Counted from the stretch's first letter, positions 9,170 through 20,924 are shown. The stretch: DNA of 52,500 nucleotides from Prorocentrum cordatum (GCA_963575745.1 CAUYUJ010014545.1:166127-218626); one strand, 5' to 3'. Notes: a model not told the origin generated them from the sequence alone. Program-made: numbers and translations.

Positions 9170-11330
9170 TTGGTTTATTCCAAGAACCCCGAACCGACGC
9201 CCATCGAGGAGGTCGAGGTCTCTACAGAATTTACGTTGCAAGATGCGTATCAAGCGCGGACACCTGCAGGGGGACCTGACGGATCATTGATTCAGGCCCA
9301 ACGTGCGGACGTGACAGGTATGACATCGAGTGGAAGTACCCTCGCCGACATGCTGTACACCAACGATGCGTGGCGCGCCCAGACGCAGCAGCTACCAGTA
9401 CCTGCAGGGCAACCTGCGTCATTTGCACTTATGAGCAGGGCCACAACTCCATTTGGGACTCCACAGAGTGCTGGGAGCACCAGTAGTCTACAGGCAAGAC
9501 CCCAAAGCATTCGGATGGACCCGCAGCTCTACCAGGCTTTGCAGGCGACATCGCCGTTCGCATCGCCGCGGCCACATGCGGGGCAACCTGCTTTTCCTGA
9601 CCATCACGCTGCACAGAGGACAGAGCTTGGTTGGTCAGCAAGAGTGGATGTACCGGCAGATGCGCGAAGCCTCACAGAGCATGCGCAGGGACGGCATCGA
9701 CCTCCCTAGCGCTAGCTGGACGCCGCCTTGGGAGTATGTCCCGGACCCAAATCCATCACCGAAGAACCCCAACCGATACGGATACGTGCCAGCATTTTTC
9801 AGTCATCCGACATACGATCCGACAGCTGCAGAGCGCCCTTCAGCACCACCGATGGACTTCCCATGGCATCCTGACTACCATGCCCCGGTGATGGGCAACC
9901 CTCACGTTGGACTGCAGCCGGAGAACCCGTGTGTACGAGCGACGGCCGACGACTTCTACCAGTCTCAGTTGACACGCGGCTCTGGCTACACGTCAGGTGT
10001 GCCGGGCCAGATTCCTCATTATGGATATTTGGTTACCCCTATGGACTCAGATGCGACGCAGCAGGCCCCCGGCCTGGAAGTGCCATCATCCATGGGGGTG
10101 TTGCGCCCAGAGATTCTGGCCATTCACGAGGCGCAGCAGGCCATTCTCTCAATGCAATTGGCCTGCCAGCGTCGCAACCATGAGCGTCCGGCAAACAGGA
10201 TGCTGGGTCGCGCGGGGCAAGCTGCTACTCCAACCACAGCAGGGACACTTGCTTATAACCCGGCAGCACTTGCAGCCACGCAGCTACCGTCGGTCCTACG
10301 GATTCGTTATGGGGTTGGTGAAACTACTCTGGAGCGCCAGACGCGTATCAGGCCATGGGCAACGCCGCCAGTCATCAGCGACGGTGACTTTAACAAGTGT
10401 GCCACATTCCTGGATCACTTCATGCATCACGACAAGGTCTGGAGGCTTCAGTGTGGTCACATATTCCCTGCACAGTGCTGGGACTGAGTTGCACGCGCTC
10501 ATGTGGACAGACAGCTGGCTGGCACTATGGAAGGTACTGCAACTGAGGCACTCTACGCTATTTGCATGGGCGTTGGTTTAATCACAGCCGAGTTTCATTA
10601 TGCCCTTGCTGGAGATCAGGGCGCATTAAATCGCCATGAAGAAATACTCCGAGGGCCCAACGAACTCAGGGACCTTCGCGAAGAGCTCAACCGCGCCACG
10701 GCGATGATGATGAATTACACGGCAGCCCCTACAACAACACCAGCGGGGCAACCTGCTTTATCAGCCAACGCGGGGCAGGCGACGGAAGCCACCGCGCTTG
10801 CTCTGGATACGGCCCTGCCATTAATAGCGGAAGCAGCCAACAATGCAGGGACACCTGCTACAACTGCACCTACCGCGCTGCCGGCCAACGACATGTGGCT
10901 GAGGCGCATGGAGAGAGCCACCGACAGGAGCGCGCAGTGGCTTCAGTCTCCACATACCTACATGCCATACGGGCGAGACACCCGCCCGCGCAGTCAGCGC
11001 AGGACGGAGAGCCCGGCGAGCGCACGCAGTGGCATCAGTGCGATATCCGAGCGCGACATGCTACACACTGTGTTAATGGTGAACACAGATGGTCAGACGG
11101 GCATGCGCGCCGACAAAGATACGTTCATTAACATGCCGGCCACATCAGCATCACGCCCATACATGTATGACGAGTATCCTACGGCCTGCATTTTCGAGAA
11201 CCCCATCACGGAAGAGGAGACCCGCGGATACATGAACGTCTTCACGTCTCTGTCAAGGAACGATTGGGGTTGGAGCAGAGGCGCCGCAAGGGCACGCATG
11301 GCACGGCACTGTCTGAGGTGCCAGGAATAG
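9170..11330 (+). pseudogene. Linker plus RING finger of the polyprotein, element 1
   Basis: The frame 9170-9709 continues in the frame 9453-11330, interrupted by TGA at 10485-10487 where element 2 has CGC. Between 10398 and 10566 is a degraded RING finger: the first pair is partly lost (CATF), CGHIFPAQCW keeps C, H and C, and the last pair is partly lost (YAIC). Element 2 keeps the missing cysteines, so the ancestor had a full RING-H2. Around it are a conserved YDPTAAERPSAPPM-like linker, the block EEILRGPNELRDLREELNR and a region ending near the protease. RING fingers usually recruit ubiquitin-conjugating enzymes; inside a retrotransposon polyprotein this is an unusual addition. Hairpins lie at 9404, 9578, 10212, 10239, 10743 and 10845. 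Confidence 0.6.
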
Positions 11331-12004
11331 TCGGAGAACGCCACGCATTGGCGCCGGCAGCAAACAGTGGGACCATGGTGGATGGAATGCTGACAATCCT
11401 TGCGGACATCGGCAGCAACATCAACATCACTGGTCTAAAAACGACACAGACATTTGAACAGGCACCCCGTTCCCATGGACACGCCATCAAGGAGCTGAAC
11501 CTGACGAAGAGGCCTACGTGTCGGGAGTGGGACATGGCGCCGCGGTATGTGACAAGTCCTTGCACTGCAAAACTGCGCGCAAGGAAGGGGGGGACCCAGC
11601 GCGGACACTTGCTGCGCCGAGACTTGATACCTACTCAGCAAACGTAGCTGAGGGTTCGGGGGGAAATCTCCCTGCTATTCCGGGTCTGAGGAGTATGTCT
11701 AACATGAGGACTATCTTGATCCTGGAGCAGGGGCAAGAGAAGATGATCATCATTGGCTCTGATATGCACAGGCTTCTACTTGGAAGGGGTGCCAGAGTAG
11801 TTGACTTCTGGGCATCTGGCACTCAAGGTCGACGAGTACGGGACCGCAACTGAGGACAAAGGGTCGATGTCGTTTACTTCTACGGCCAACCCTCAATGCG
11901 AAGACGCCCCGCTGCTCGTCAAAGAGGCAGCTGACACAGAGCCAGCCGCGGGAACACCTGCCATGAGCGATGCCCATACGCATATGATGCCACAGGATAC
12001 CTAG
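11264..12004 (+). pseudogene. pro: Aspartic protease of element 1, frameshifted
   Basis: ILADIGSNINITGLKTTQTF contains the active-site D-I-G-S at 11405-11416, the form of the D-S/T-G motif in this element family. Downstream, in other frames, are YSANVAEGSGGNLPAIPGLR (starting about 11635) and SGHLALKVDEY (starting about 11807), which belong to the same domain in element 2. Two frameshifts break it. The protease would cut the polyprotein into mature parts and acts as a dimer. It is followed by a linker carrying the hairpin at 11948, which element 2 lacks at this place. Confidence 0.75.
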
Positions 12005-12055
12005 GGCATCAGCTTCTCCATCAACGAGGAGACGCTCGCTTTTACGATCCAGTCT

Positions 12056-13857
12056 TTGGCGAATAACATCTTGAAGACCTGGCATCGCAGGAATGCGTCC
12101 TTCGGGGCTAACCCCACCTCGGCTGACCGGGACTTCGCCTTGCGCAACTTGCAGGCGAAGGTTTACCAGGCCATATACGAGGAGAGCAATAAGTGGACGC
12201 CGCCCGACGCGAAGGCAGGGTCACCTGCGGAAGTGGATGATACCGCTGAGAAGTTCGATATTTTTACTTCGAGCAGCGGCTCTGCAGCTGGACGCCCCCA
12301 TCGCCACATGAGTGACGGGGGCAGGCGCGTGCCACGGCCACCCGCGCTTGCTCCGACAGGCCGAACACTCAAGTGCTGTCATCAAGTGCGGGGAAACCTG
12401 CGTTCTTTTTTCAGGCGCCAGCTGTGCGCGCCAGGGGCAGTGGCAAGCCCGGCCGCGCGGCTGCCACGGACGGCAGTGGACCCGGCTGCGTGGCCGCTGC
12501 AGAAAAAGAACGCTCGTCGCATCATTATAACTCTCGTGCACTTGTCATTGAGGACACACGGACAGCTTGCGCGGAACTCCGAGCTCGCGGTTAAATGTGT
12601 GATCGCACTACACACACAGAGGTTAGGACCTTTACTGGTACACAATAGTTGGGTGCTCTACTCTCGGGGGATCATCAACTGTCGCGGTTGGCAACGCCCG
12701 CTGATTGGCACGTTAGGTTGCCTGGAAAGCGGGCAGGGCCACATTGCCAACGCATCCAAAATTTGATGGCTAAGGCTCGGGCTCTACGTATGTCTATTGT
12801 ACTTGTGGGACCGCCAGGTTACTTCTGGAAACAGCATACGAGATGTCATTGAAGATCTCGACTTGAAGGTCATGCGTATGCGATGCTGCCTGTTCGGTTT
12901 GAAGTACGACCGTTCAAGTAAGTTGCCGAGCGGGTCACATCTGCAAGTGGCAACTACATGCACGCGCATCCCGATCAACAAGTGGAGATGTACGCGGCAG
13001 ACTGCGGGAAACTTGCTCAATTTACTGAGCATGAATTGGACTGGTATGGCCAAGGTGCTCAGAAGGCTGAATTGCTCAAGCCATTGGCTATCGTGACTGC
13101 GAGATGGATTGATCAAATGGATTTACACAAGTCAAAGGGAAACCACAGGAGTGCTGTACATCTTAGCATCCACACGCGAGTGGATAAAGGGACTCGAACT
13201 TACGTTCAGTCTCCGACGAATGGCCCTGAATGGGACCATGTCGCAAGGCGGGCAACGATGAACCTGGATGACAATCAGATCATACAAGACATCAAGATCC
13301 AGGACCAGCCTACCGGGTAGAATTACAATGCGCCGCTACCGAATGGCGCAACCAACATCTGCATTCGGTTTTACTGGGAGGAGCCAGAACCGGCTCTCGC
13401 CGGACAAGAGGACCCACGTCCACGCCTAAGGCGAGCTGCGTTCGTCGACGACGATCGCCCCCCTCCCCTTTCGATTGAGCGCGGCCGCGTGCCCCCCTCG
13501 ATTCCCGAATTCCCGACGCTAAGTTCATATGATATTGAACAACAGACTGAACAACAGACAGCACTACCGACCGATGCCCGAATCAAACAAAAAGAAGAAC
13601 AAAAAGCCGACAAAGAAGCGGGCATCAAGCCACGCAAGATACCCACAATGGTCGAAGAAGGCAACGATGACTGCGGAGATGACCTTCAAGGTCTCGGGCG
13701 TAGCGCGCACTACATTGACGCCCCCCTTTACTCCGACACGGAAAGCGATGATGAAGAGGAAACCTTCGTCACCTTACATGCGGGGCTGCCTGCTAAATCC
13801 CACGCAGATGCATGCTCGGCAATCCCGACCCTGTGCTATGGACGACACAACAGGGTT
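12056..13857 (+). pseudogene. Conserved post-protease region of unknown function, element 1
   Basis: Segments conserved with element 2 include FALRNLQAKVYQAIYEESNK, ADWHVRLPGKRAGPHCQRIQ followed by LMAKARALRMSIVLVGPPGYFW, SAVHLSIHTRVDKGTRTYVQ, and RRATMNLDDNQIIQDIKI. The last part shares its frame with the methyltransferase-like domain, except for TAG at 13318-13320 where element 2 has TAC. I do not recognise the fold. The high conservation between two decayed copies suggests it was a functional polyprotein part. It sits between protease and methyltransferase-like domain, where ordinary copia elements have nothing. Confidence 0.5.
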
Positions 13858-15261
13858 GACATGTTGGAATTATGTGGGGGAAGTGGAGGTATATCGCAGC
13901 TAGCATTCAGCCGAGCTTTGTCTTCAGGACGAAGCCTAGACAAACGCTCCTACGTTGACCTTGGAAACAAGGATGCCCAGGAGGCAGCGATGCACTACTT
14001 AGACGGTTGTTTCGTCAATCTGTCATATTACAACCCAACTGCAGGACGACTGCACTACCTGCAGACTTCAATTCCCACTTCAATTATGATACCTGGTATG
14101 AACACCATAAAGAAGATCTTCCGCGTTAGCCAGTTTCGTGGTAAGGTTGCTATACGTCAGAACGATATGCGACGGTTTCGTTTACGAGAACAACCAGTGG
14201 GTACTTGGGTGGATCAGATACCACCATGGACTACATTGGCCAAATGCAAGGGCACTTGCAAGGTGAATATGGACCTATGTACTACTGGCTCACGCGATTC
14301 CCATGGGGTATTCATACGAAAACCGACCTGGATCATGGCCAACCACCGCCTTCTATCTACCCTTGTTCAGCGAAGACGATGTGCTGGTCATCATCAACAT
14401 GAGTTGGCATGTACCAGCGAACTGTCCATGGCTGCACATTATATTCCAAAGATGCAGTCCCTTCTTGTCGACGCAGTTCAGATCGCACACGATCTTTTCC
14501 AGGTAAACCGCGACCCCTTCCATGGTCACCCTTATCCTTCCACCGTGCTAGTCACCAACGCGAGGGGATATGATTTGAACGATCCAACTATCCCTCGGCA
14601 ACCCGACGGCTCGATCACGGGACCGCCCGCGGGAGGACTAGGATGTCCTGCATGCGCGGATGATGCTAACATGCACTCTCCCTCACATGACAGAAATCCC
14701 AAGCATTGCAGGTGGCACGACAAGGAAGACTACCATTGGGAATGTCCGAGCTGCAAGAAGAACTACGGCCAGAACAAGCCTGGACATGCACGGGCACCTG
14801 GCAAATGCAAGTTTGCCAAACCTTGGAAGCTGCCTGACAATCACGGACAGGTACCACCGGCTCCTGCCGAACCAGCAGCAGGACCAATACCACCGGCTCC
14901 TGCTGAACCAGCAGCACAGCCACCCGAGGCGCAAGCCGCACCACCACTTACGCGGCTACGAGCACCAAGACCCGTCTCTACAGCCGGACCCACGGCGGGC
15001 GCCAGCAGCCACGATATTACAGTAGGCAGACATGTTGTAGAACTTGTTGCAGGGCAACCTGCCTCGAGTGGAGCTGGGAGTTCGGATGATCACCTCCGAC
15101 TGCCACAGGTTAGAATCAGACGTGGCCGAAAGCAAGGAGGGGACGCACCTCCTCCGCCTCCAGCGGGAACCCTGGTGCACGACCACGACTCCCAGACTGG
15201 TCAAGGTTGGACGTACAAATCAGTTTACAAAATCTACGAAGCCTTGACCCAAGCGCGGTAA
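13858..15261 (+). pseudogene. C5-methyltransferase-like domain with cysteine clusters, element 1
   Basis: LELCGGSGGISQLAFSRALS (starting at about 13864) has the glycine-rich S-adenosylmethionine loop of class I methyltransferases, followed by DKRSYVDLGN. Element 2 keeps QPNCRTTGLPSYFNS, the equivalent of the catalytic P-C motif IV region, which is scrambled here, and RLFYLREN, comparable to the E-N motif VI (here RFRLREQ). NMDLCTTGSRDSHG is shared with the family. A cysteine/histidine cluster follows (CPAC at about 14644 to KCKFA at about 14808), then a proline-rich linker. I recall published reports of cytosine methyltransferases captured by dinoflagellate copia elements; this region resembles that class, but canonical PPC is not seen. 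It might act on DNA or be inactive. Confidence 0.5.
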
Positions 15262-15264
15262 CAC

Positions 15265-17140
15265 GCGAGCTGCGAAAGCTACACTTGCGTTGGCCCCATG
15301 CGAAAGAGCCTAAGATGAGACTCGATTAGACAAGATAGGCCTGGACAACGTCAGATTCAATATGATTAAAGGTGTCTGCGGCACATGTCGGGAGCGCAGG
15401 GGTTGGGACAAGCCGGGGCATACGGTTATGCCATCTATTGCACTGTTTGGCAAGTTCAACGAAGAAGTTGAATGCGACCTGCTGTTCTACAAACAAGAAC
15501 ACAAGATACTCCATATGATCGATCGTTGCAGCCGGTATGCTACTGGAATGGAGATACCAGACAAGACAGTGACCAGCATCCTGGATGCATACCATCAGTG
15601 ATGGATGCAGTTTGGACCTGCAAAGGTTCTCTACTCCGATGGAGAGGGCGCCCTCAACAACGACACTGCGAAAGCAGTCCTTAAGGCAAAAGGCACTGAA
15701 CTAAGAATACGTGCGCGTGGACAACACGCTACGACGATCGAAGCCAGAAATGGCACGTTGCGCCATCTACTTCATGTCATGGAAGCTGAATTCAACAGGT
15801 TAGACATACCTCTTGTGTTCACACGACTACTGCATGAGGCCTTGTTTGCCGCCAACGCGTTCGCCTTCTACAACGAGGTGTCTCCATACAACGCTCTGTT
15901 TGGACGGCAACCGGCAGTGCTCCCTGACTTACCTGTCCTGGACTACGAACATCCGACGGAAACGTCGGATCATTCTCGTGAACAGATGATACGCAAGGTA
16001 TGCATCGGAGCTATCACACAGGCCACAGCAGTAGCCAAGACCACTCGTGCATTACGCACTAAGACAACTGCTACCTGTCACCACTACTACGATGAAGGAG
16101 AGTCGGTTGATTACCATCGCCCCACAACCACGAAGGACGACTGGGGAGGCTGGAATGGCCCATTCCCAGTTGTAAGAAACGATCCCGAAAGGGGTCAAGT
16201 TATCATTCGAGTGGGAAATCGCGACGCCCAGATACAATACGGCGATGCACGACACTCACTCTATATTGAAGTTCTAATAGCCAGAGAAATTGGCTCCGAC
16301 AACACTGCACTACAGACAGCGTTGACGTTCGTGGCCAGTTTACCTGCGGGAAGACATGCTATGACATTTGGCTATGTACCGACCAAGAAGGGGATGCTTC
16401 AGATGACAAGTGCAAGCCGACAATCGCCTAAGGTACACCTAGCTTTACAATACCTCATCAGAAACTTCTTCCGCATTGAGAACGTAGCCTCGGTCAGGTT
16501 AGGCAAGAGTACCCATAAGCTACCTCCGGTTGCTTATGCTGACAATTGCACATTGGTCCACTATGACAACGATGTGAATCTGGGATTTCACTACTACGAA
16601 GCAGAAGGCACTGCTCTGAACATTCACGATATAACTGGATCAGCACATTCTAGCATCACCCAGTGCCTGAAGTCCACCAAACCTCAAGCAGGCTTCGACC
16701 AGGATATGACCAAGTTTGAGGAATTAGCGGATGCACCGGCACCGGATGGAACTGCAAGAGAAGCCTCAGGAGCCGAACCACCACAGGAGGACGCACGGCT
16801 TCTTACGATTTATGAGGAATCGGAGGCTGACCTCGAGTCACACGTCATGGAAGCGCGGCATGCAGAACTACGCGATGAAAAGGAACTGCTAGAGGCAACT
16901 CCACTAGAGGATCTGATCGCGATACCCACACAGATGATTCCAGACCATAGTGCGCTGATCACTGTAGCTGAAGAACAGCGGGGGCACCAGCCTAAGCGGG
17001 GACACCCACGCGACTCCGACACCGAGGAGCTGCACCATGTCCCACTGTGCTCCATGGTCAAAGACTGCTGCTACGGACTGGACTCAGACGAACATGGACA
17101 AGATGTAGAACCTGCTTTACGGCAGAAATGTCAAAGGTAG
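15265..17140 (+). pseudogene. int: Integrase and C-terminal extension of element 1
   Basis: The N-terminal zinc site appears as LHLRWPHAKEPKM and, after a frame change, GVCGTCRERR (H-x4-H and C-x2-C). The catalytic core has D at 15476 (VECDLLFYKQ), D at 15638 (LYSDGEGAL) and E at 15740 (TTIEARNG), spaced D-x53-D-x33-E. A TGA at 15599-15601 replaces CGC of element 2; otherwise the frame is open from 15362 to 17140. The C-terminal domain contains DDWGGWNGPFPVVRNDPERG and DARHSLYIEVLIA, followed by a long conserved tail (LVHYDNDVNLGFHYYEAEGT). The integrase inserts the cDNA copy into the chromosome. Its position before reverse transcriptase places the element in Ty1/copia. Confidence 0.85.
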
Positions 17141-18250
17141 CCCTGTCCGAACAACAGCACAAGATATTAGATGCCGACCGTGCGGCCACTATGCGAGCAT
17201 ACGTTACCGCCGCTGCAAAGCGAGCTGCGGTCGTCAGGGAAGACGACCTCCCCCCGGAGACTGACATCCATGCGAATCCCGAGAAAGCATCGAAAGCCCA
17301 CTACACCCAACTCAAGACATGGTTTGACAACAAGTGTTTCAAAGTGCAAGACATATCCAAAGCGTCCAACATCGCGACTTCGAGGCGCGCGCACAAATGG
17401 AAGCTCGCGAGAAAAACAAAAAAAAACGAGAATGCGAGATGGAGGGCACCATCAGATTACGCCTGGTGCTTCGAGGCTTCATGGACCTTGAAGCCTTTGA
17501 CGTGGAAACTTGTTCGGGAACAGCGCGGCGGTCAAGCCAGCGACTACTCGCGAGCACGGCAGCGTGCAAGAAGCAATGGAGCACTGCTTCCCTCGACATC
17601 AACACGGCCTGCTTGAAAGGGTTGACCTGCCAAGAACTTGCTGAGGCAACTGGTGAGAAAGGAACGCGCGGCGCGTTTTACACTGCCGCCTGGATCGGCC
17701 ACGGCGCTTCGAATTCCCCCAGGATTTGAACGCCACGACGAGTCAAAGCACTGCTTGCAGCGCCTTAAACCACGCACTGGCACCAAAGACGCACCCCGAC
17801 ACTAAAGCTCAGAGGGACCACGAGAGGCTTTGGTCTCCGACCCACGCCCTACGACGAGGAGTTCGAGACGAGTAGCAACCTGCTCACGGCCAAACATGTT
17901 GATGATATCAATATGGCCGGCACTGGGGACACCATTGACAAGCATGTCATGCGCGTAGAAGACATTTTTGGCAAGTGTAAACTCAACAAGCACACATACA
18001 CCAATTGCGCTGTGAGATATACCAAGGATGAGGGCGGCAATGTTACTTTGGGCCAAGACGAACACATCAAGCAGCTCCGTCCTGTACAACATCCTGGGTC
18101 TACAGGCGCCGACGCTGACGCGCATGTCTGCAACCATCTTGGACGGCACGCGGGCGCATGCATTAATCACCCAGGCGCGGTTGATGGTGCATGTTGTTTT
18201 TCTACGACGTGTCCAGGAACCGACCAATATACAAGTGCGACGACTCAACG
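17141..18250 (+). pseudogene. RT: Reverse transcriptase of element 1, frameshifted
   Basis: Blocks in order are KTWFDNKCFKVQDISKA (about 17314), the arginine-lysine block RAHKWKLARK, IRLRLVLRGFMDLEA, motif A SLDINTACLKG (about 17593-17625), a KDAPR block near 17785, and the catalytic box KHVDDINMAG (HVDD at 17895-17906). Both aspartates of the box are kept. HVDD in place of the usual YVDD is typical, as far as I recall, of dinoflagellate copia enzymes. At least three frame changes separate the blocks, so no active enzyme can be made without recoding. Confidence 0.85.
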
Positions 18251-18938
18251 CGACCAGGAAACTGAAGACCTGTCCAACGCAGATCGTCTACCAGGCGATG
18301 ACCCCTACGGGCGAGGTCGACCTGCACAGCGACTCAGGTTACCGACGCCTGAGTGGAGACGCCGATGACGACGTCAAAGGCTATGGTATTCGTGGGGCGA
18401 ACCTGCTACGGCGTGGAAACACGCCATCTGGTAAGCCTGCCGTCCACTTGATCGATGCGCACTGCAAGTCTCACCGCTGGCAGGCCCGCTCGAGCCACTC
18501 AGCAGAAACACTAGCAGCTGCACATAACCTCGAGGACTGTTATCCCATGATCGTGACTCTGCACGAGTTCCACGCAGGGCCGCTCACTCCCACACAATTG
18601 AAAGACATACTTGAGTTGGGTGGCCTGAGCATCAACGTCATTTTGCTCATAGATGCTGAGTCTGTTTTGAGTCCTTGTCAAGCAAAGACTCGAAGAAGCC
18701 GACTGAGTGCACCCCTTTAGGACACATCAGTTGCATACGACAGATGATGGAGCGAGGAGTCGTGCACAGTATTCAGTGTTGCGGCACCCGCGATATGACT
18801 GCGGACAGTCACACCAAGGGGAGCATCGACAAAGAGATGCTCCTACAGGTCATGGGAGGTAAACAATCCTTCAAACATGACTTAAAGAGTCATACTCCCT
18901 ATCGGGCTGGCCAGACATCTCGTTCTGTGGCCGCCTGA
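18251..18938 (+). pseudogene. RH: RNase H of element 1
   Basis: DLHSDSGYRRL, then RSSHSAETLAAAHNLED and INVILLIDAESV give the acidic residues D, E and D of the RNase H site. After a frameshift near 18690 the family tail CCGTRDMTADSHTKGSIDKE follows, which matches the end of copia polyproteins. The frame closes at 18936-18938. It would remove the RNA template after first-strand synthesis. Confidence 0.8.
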
Positions 18939-19095
18939 GGAGTATCTGTATGCACAGAGTAGTACAGGTAAGGCAACTTGCGTGCGGGTCCACCTTCCTT
19001 ACGGCCCCGCCCTTTTGCTGCCCTTTTGTAGATAGTCGCTGCTGTATCTGCTGTATAGAGGCGGCGGATTCACGCCTCGTTTCCTTCCCCCCCGA
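18939..19095 (+). other. 3' untranslated stretch of element 1 with pyrimidine tract
   Basis: The stretch between the RNase H stop and the 3' LTR contains a hairpin (18968-18981) and the inverted pair GAGGCG/CGCCTC around 19059-19079. Directly before the LTR lies TTTCCTTCCCCCCC, a pyrimidine tract rather than the polypurine tract expected in the plus strand. Element 2 has C8 at the same place (46972-46979). Confidence 0.7.
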
Positions 19096-19349
19096 CTCTA
19101 AAGTGAGCTGGGCGTTCCATGTGAGTGGGAACGAGCGTGCATCCGCGGCTGCTTGGCTCGAAGCGGCCGGCCGCCCAGATCTGACTACACCTCAGCGCGA
19201 GGTGTACTATTTGCCATCGATACCAAAACACTGCTTGAGATGGCTCGCCCCCTACTACTGGGACTATGGCTACTGCGGTACAAGAGAGCGGGAGCTTGGC
19301 TTCGCCTAAGGCGAAGCTGTTGGTTGGGCCTCCCAGCCCCTTTCAAACT
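19096..19349 (+). repeat. 3' LTR of element 1
   Basis: Matches 3604-3857. It keeps the perfect 19-base palindrome GCTTCGCCTAAGGCGAAGC (19299-19317), the hairpin GGTTGGG-CCT-CCCAGCC (19322-19338), the hairpin ACACCTC-AGCGC-GAGGTGT and a leader-like block (19142-19163). CACCCA follows at 19350-19355. Confidence 0.88.
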
Positions 19350-19355
19350 CACCCA

Positions 19356-19915
19356 GCGCACACGGCGGCGACCAGCGAAAGCCCGGACCAGCCCGCGCCT
19401 TTGGCGGAGGCGAGGCGGCCCTGGGCGGCGACCGGGCGGCGACCAGGACCCGCCAGCCCGCTGCAGGCGGCGAACCACCAGCTAGCGCACGGGGCGGCGT
19501 CGAGGCAGCCACAAGCGGCGGTTGGACGAAAACGCGGAACACCTAGTGCACGAAAACCTTGCTGCAAACACGAAAAGAAGCACGATTTTTCAGTGCAACC
19601 TAGTGCACCAAATTCCGTAAAAAAGAAGCACGAACACCTCAGTGCAAGCATCGTTCAGGAAAAAATATACAAGCAAGCGACAGGCTATGATTGCTGTGTG
19701 CCTGGGGCTTTCTGGGAGGTCAATCTTGCAGTCACAAAGAGGAAACAGTGGAAGTTGTCATGCCCTATACTGGCCTATCTTGGGCAGTTTGGGGAACCGT
19801 TCAAGAGATAATTTGGCCCCACTAGAGGCATATGGATAAATTTCACGGGCATCCAGGGCCTGCTCAGCGATTTTGGGGTCCTCCGTGGCCCAGAAGGCGC
19901 GTTGGGGAGTTCGGG

Positions 19916-19958
<43 letters not shown>

Positions 19959-20924
19959 CAAATGAGATTTCGGACCTTGGCCACAGGGAACAGGGAGAGG
20001 GAACTGCCAGATATCTGACACGCCTTTTCATCACCAGCAAGCGGAGGTCAGTGGATTCTGCAGGCGATGGATCTCTTTTGGCATGGTCCAAGGCGGAAGC
20101 AGCTACGGCACGGCAACGTGAGCGGAGATATTGGCCAAGCATTGGTGCGTGTTCCGTTCGAGCTCTGTAGTTGCGCTCAATTGCGTCAGGCGTTGTCTCG
20201 CGAGGGCGAAAAAAATCCCCCCCACCCCTGGAGACAACAACACCCACGGCCGTACCCAACCCATCTGCAACAAGCGGTAATATCAACGTGCCCATCGGAG
20301 ACCAATGATGATGCGAAGGTGAACGCGAGTCTGTGTTAGCACCTATATGAATGCATCGTATGACCTATGCGAGGCAGAGCCGAGACATTGAAGCGGATGG
20401 GGGAAGGCAAGCAGATCGATGATGAAGAGGGGCAGGTTCGGGAGAGCACGGGGTAAAAAAATTGGCGACGATGAGGTCAAGCTGAAGATGCGGGGCGGCA
20501 TGAAAAAGGAGGAAGGGATGCGGTGCGATGATGAGCGATGTTCGTCGCGGTGTTCACTCGGAAACGCTTCCGGACGGTCGGTTACATGTGCGTTCACACC
20601 GCATTTGTGCCGGCTCCTCGGGCGATCCCGGCGCCCAGTCAGTGGCCATCCAGGAACTCAACGAGCCGAGCTTGCGTCCCAGCCCCTCGGCCTCCGTCTG
20701 GCACTCTTCCGCGCGAGCAAGAGGAGCTCGCAGGGGCACCGCCAGGTCTGTGCACGGCTGCAGGGAGAGAAAGTCCAGCCCGAGGTCGTTGTTCACCAGC
20801 ACATGATCTGACGTCGTGCTCTTCGAAGAGCGTGACGTGCAGATGTAGCCAGAGCCCGTCGATGTCGTCGCTGAGTCGTCGGTGTGTTTGAAGCTGGTTG
20901 TGATGATGACCCCGTCGCGTATCG
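19356..20924. other. Intergenic, no gene recognised
   Basis: The first 150 bases are very GC-rich and resemble the left flank of element 1 (both have CCAGCGAAA near a CCC run). An AC microsatellite lies at 19919-19957. Frames at 20419-20973 on both strands have no recognisable domain. Confidence 0.6.
19919..19957. repeat. (AC)n microsatellite
   Basis: A pure AC run of about 19 units between ordinary unique sequence. Confidence 0.95.

Larger units (their letters stand above)
4950..18981 (+). repeat. Dispersed tetraloop hairpin family in element 1
   Basis: Fourteen-base hairpins of the form GCRGG-NNNN-CCYGC start at 4950, 5121, 5782, 5851, 5973, 6339, 7524, 7936, 7960, 9404, 9578, 10212, 10239, 10743, 10845, 11948, 12215, 12388, 13780, 14246 (GCAAG/CTTGC), 15049, 16978, 16996 and 18968 (GTAAG/CTTGC). 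There is also a 13-base form at 13014. Loops include GCAA (10 times), GAAA, GACA, GGCA and GCTG. Most encode A-G-Q/T/S/K-P-A. None was noticed outside the two elements. Confidence 0.85.
3604..19349 (+). mobile_element. Giant Ty1/copia LTR retrotransposon, element 1 (decayed)
   Basis: The element has 254-bp LTRs at both ends (3604-3857 and 19096-19349), CACCCA directly outside both (3598-3603 and 19350-19355), and an initiator-Met-like primer site after the left LTR. Between them lie gag, protease, integrase, reverse transcriptase and RNase H in the copia order (integrase before reverse transcriptase). It is about three times the length of an ordinary copia element because of long linkers and extra domains: Tpt1/KptA-like, RING finger and methyltransferase-like. 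By eye the LTRs differ at roughly 25 of 254 positions, so the insertion is old. Frameshifts and at least four in-frame stops break the polyprotein. It is homologous along its length to element 2. Confidence 0.9.
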
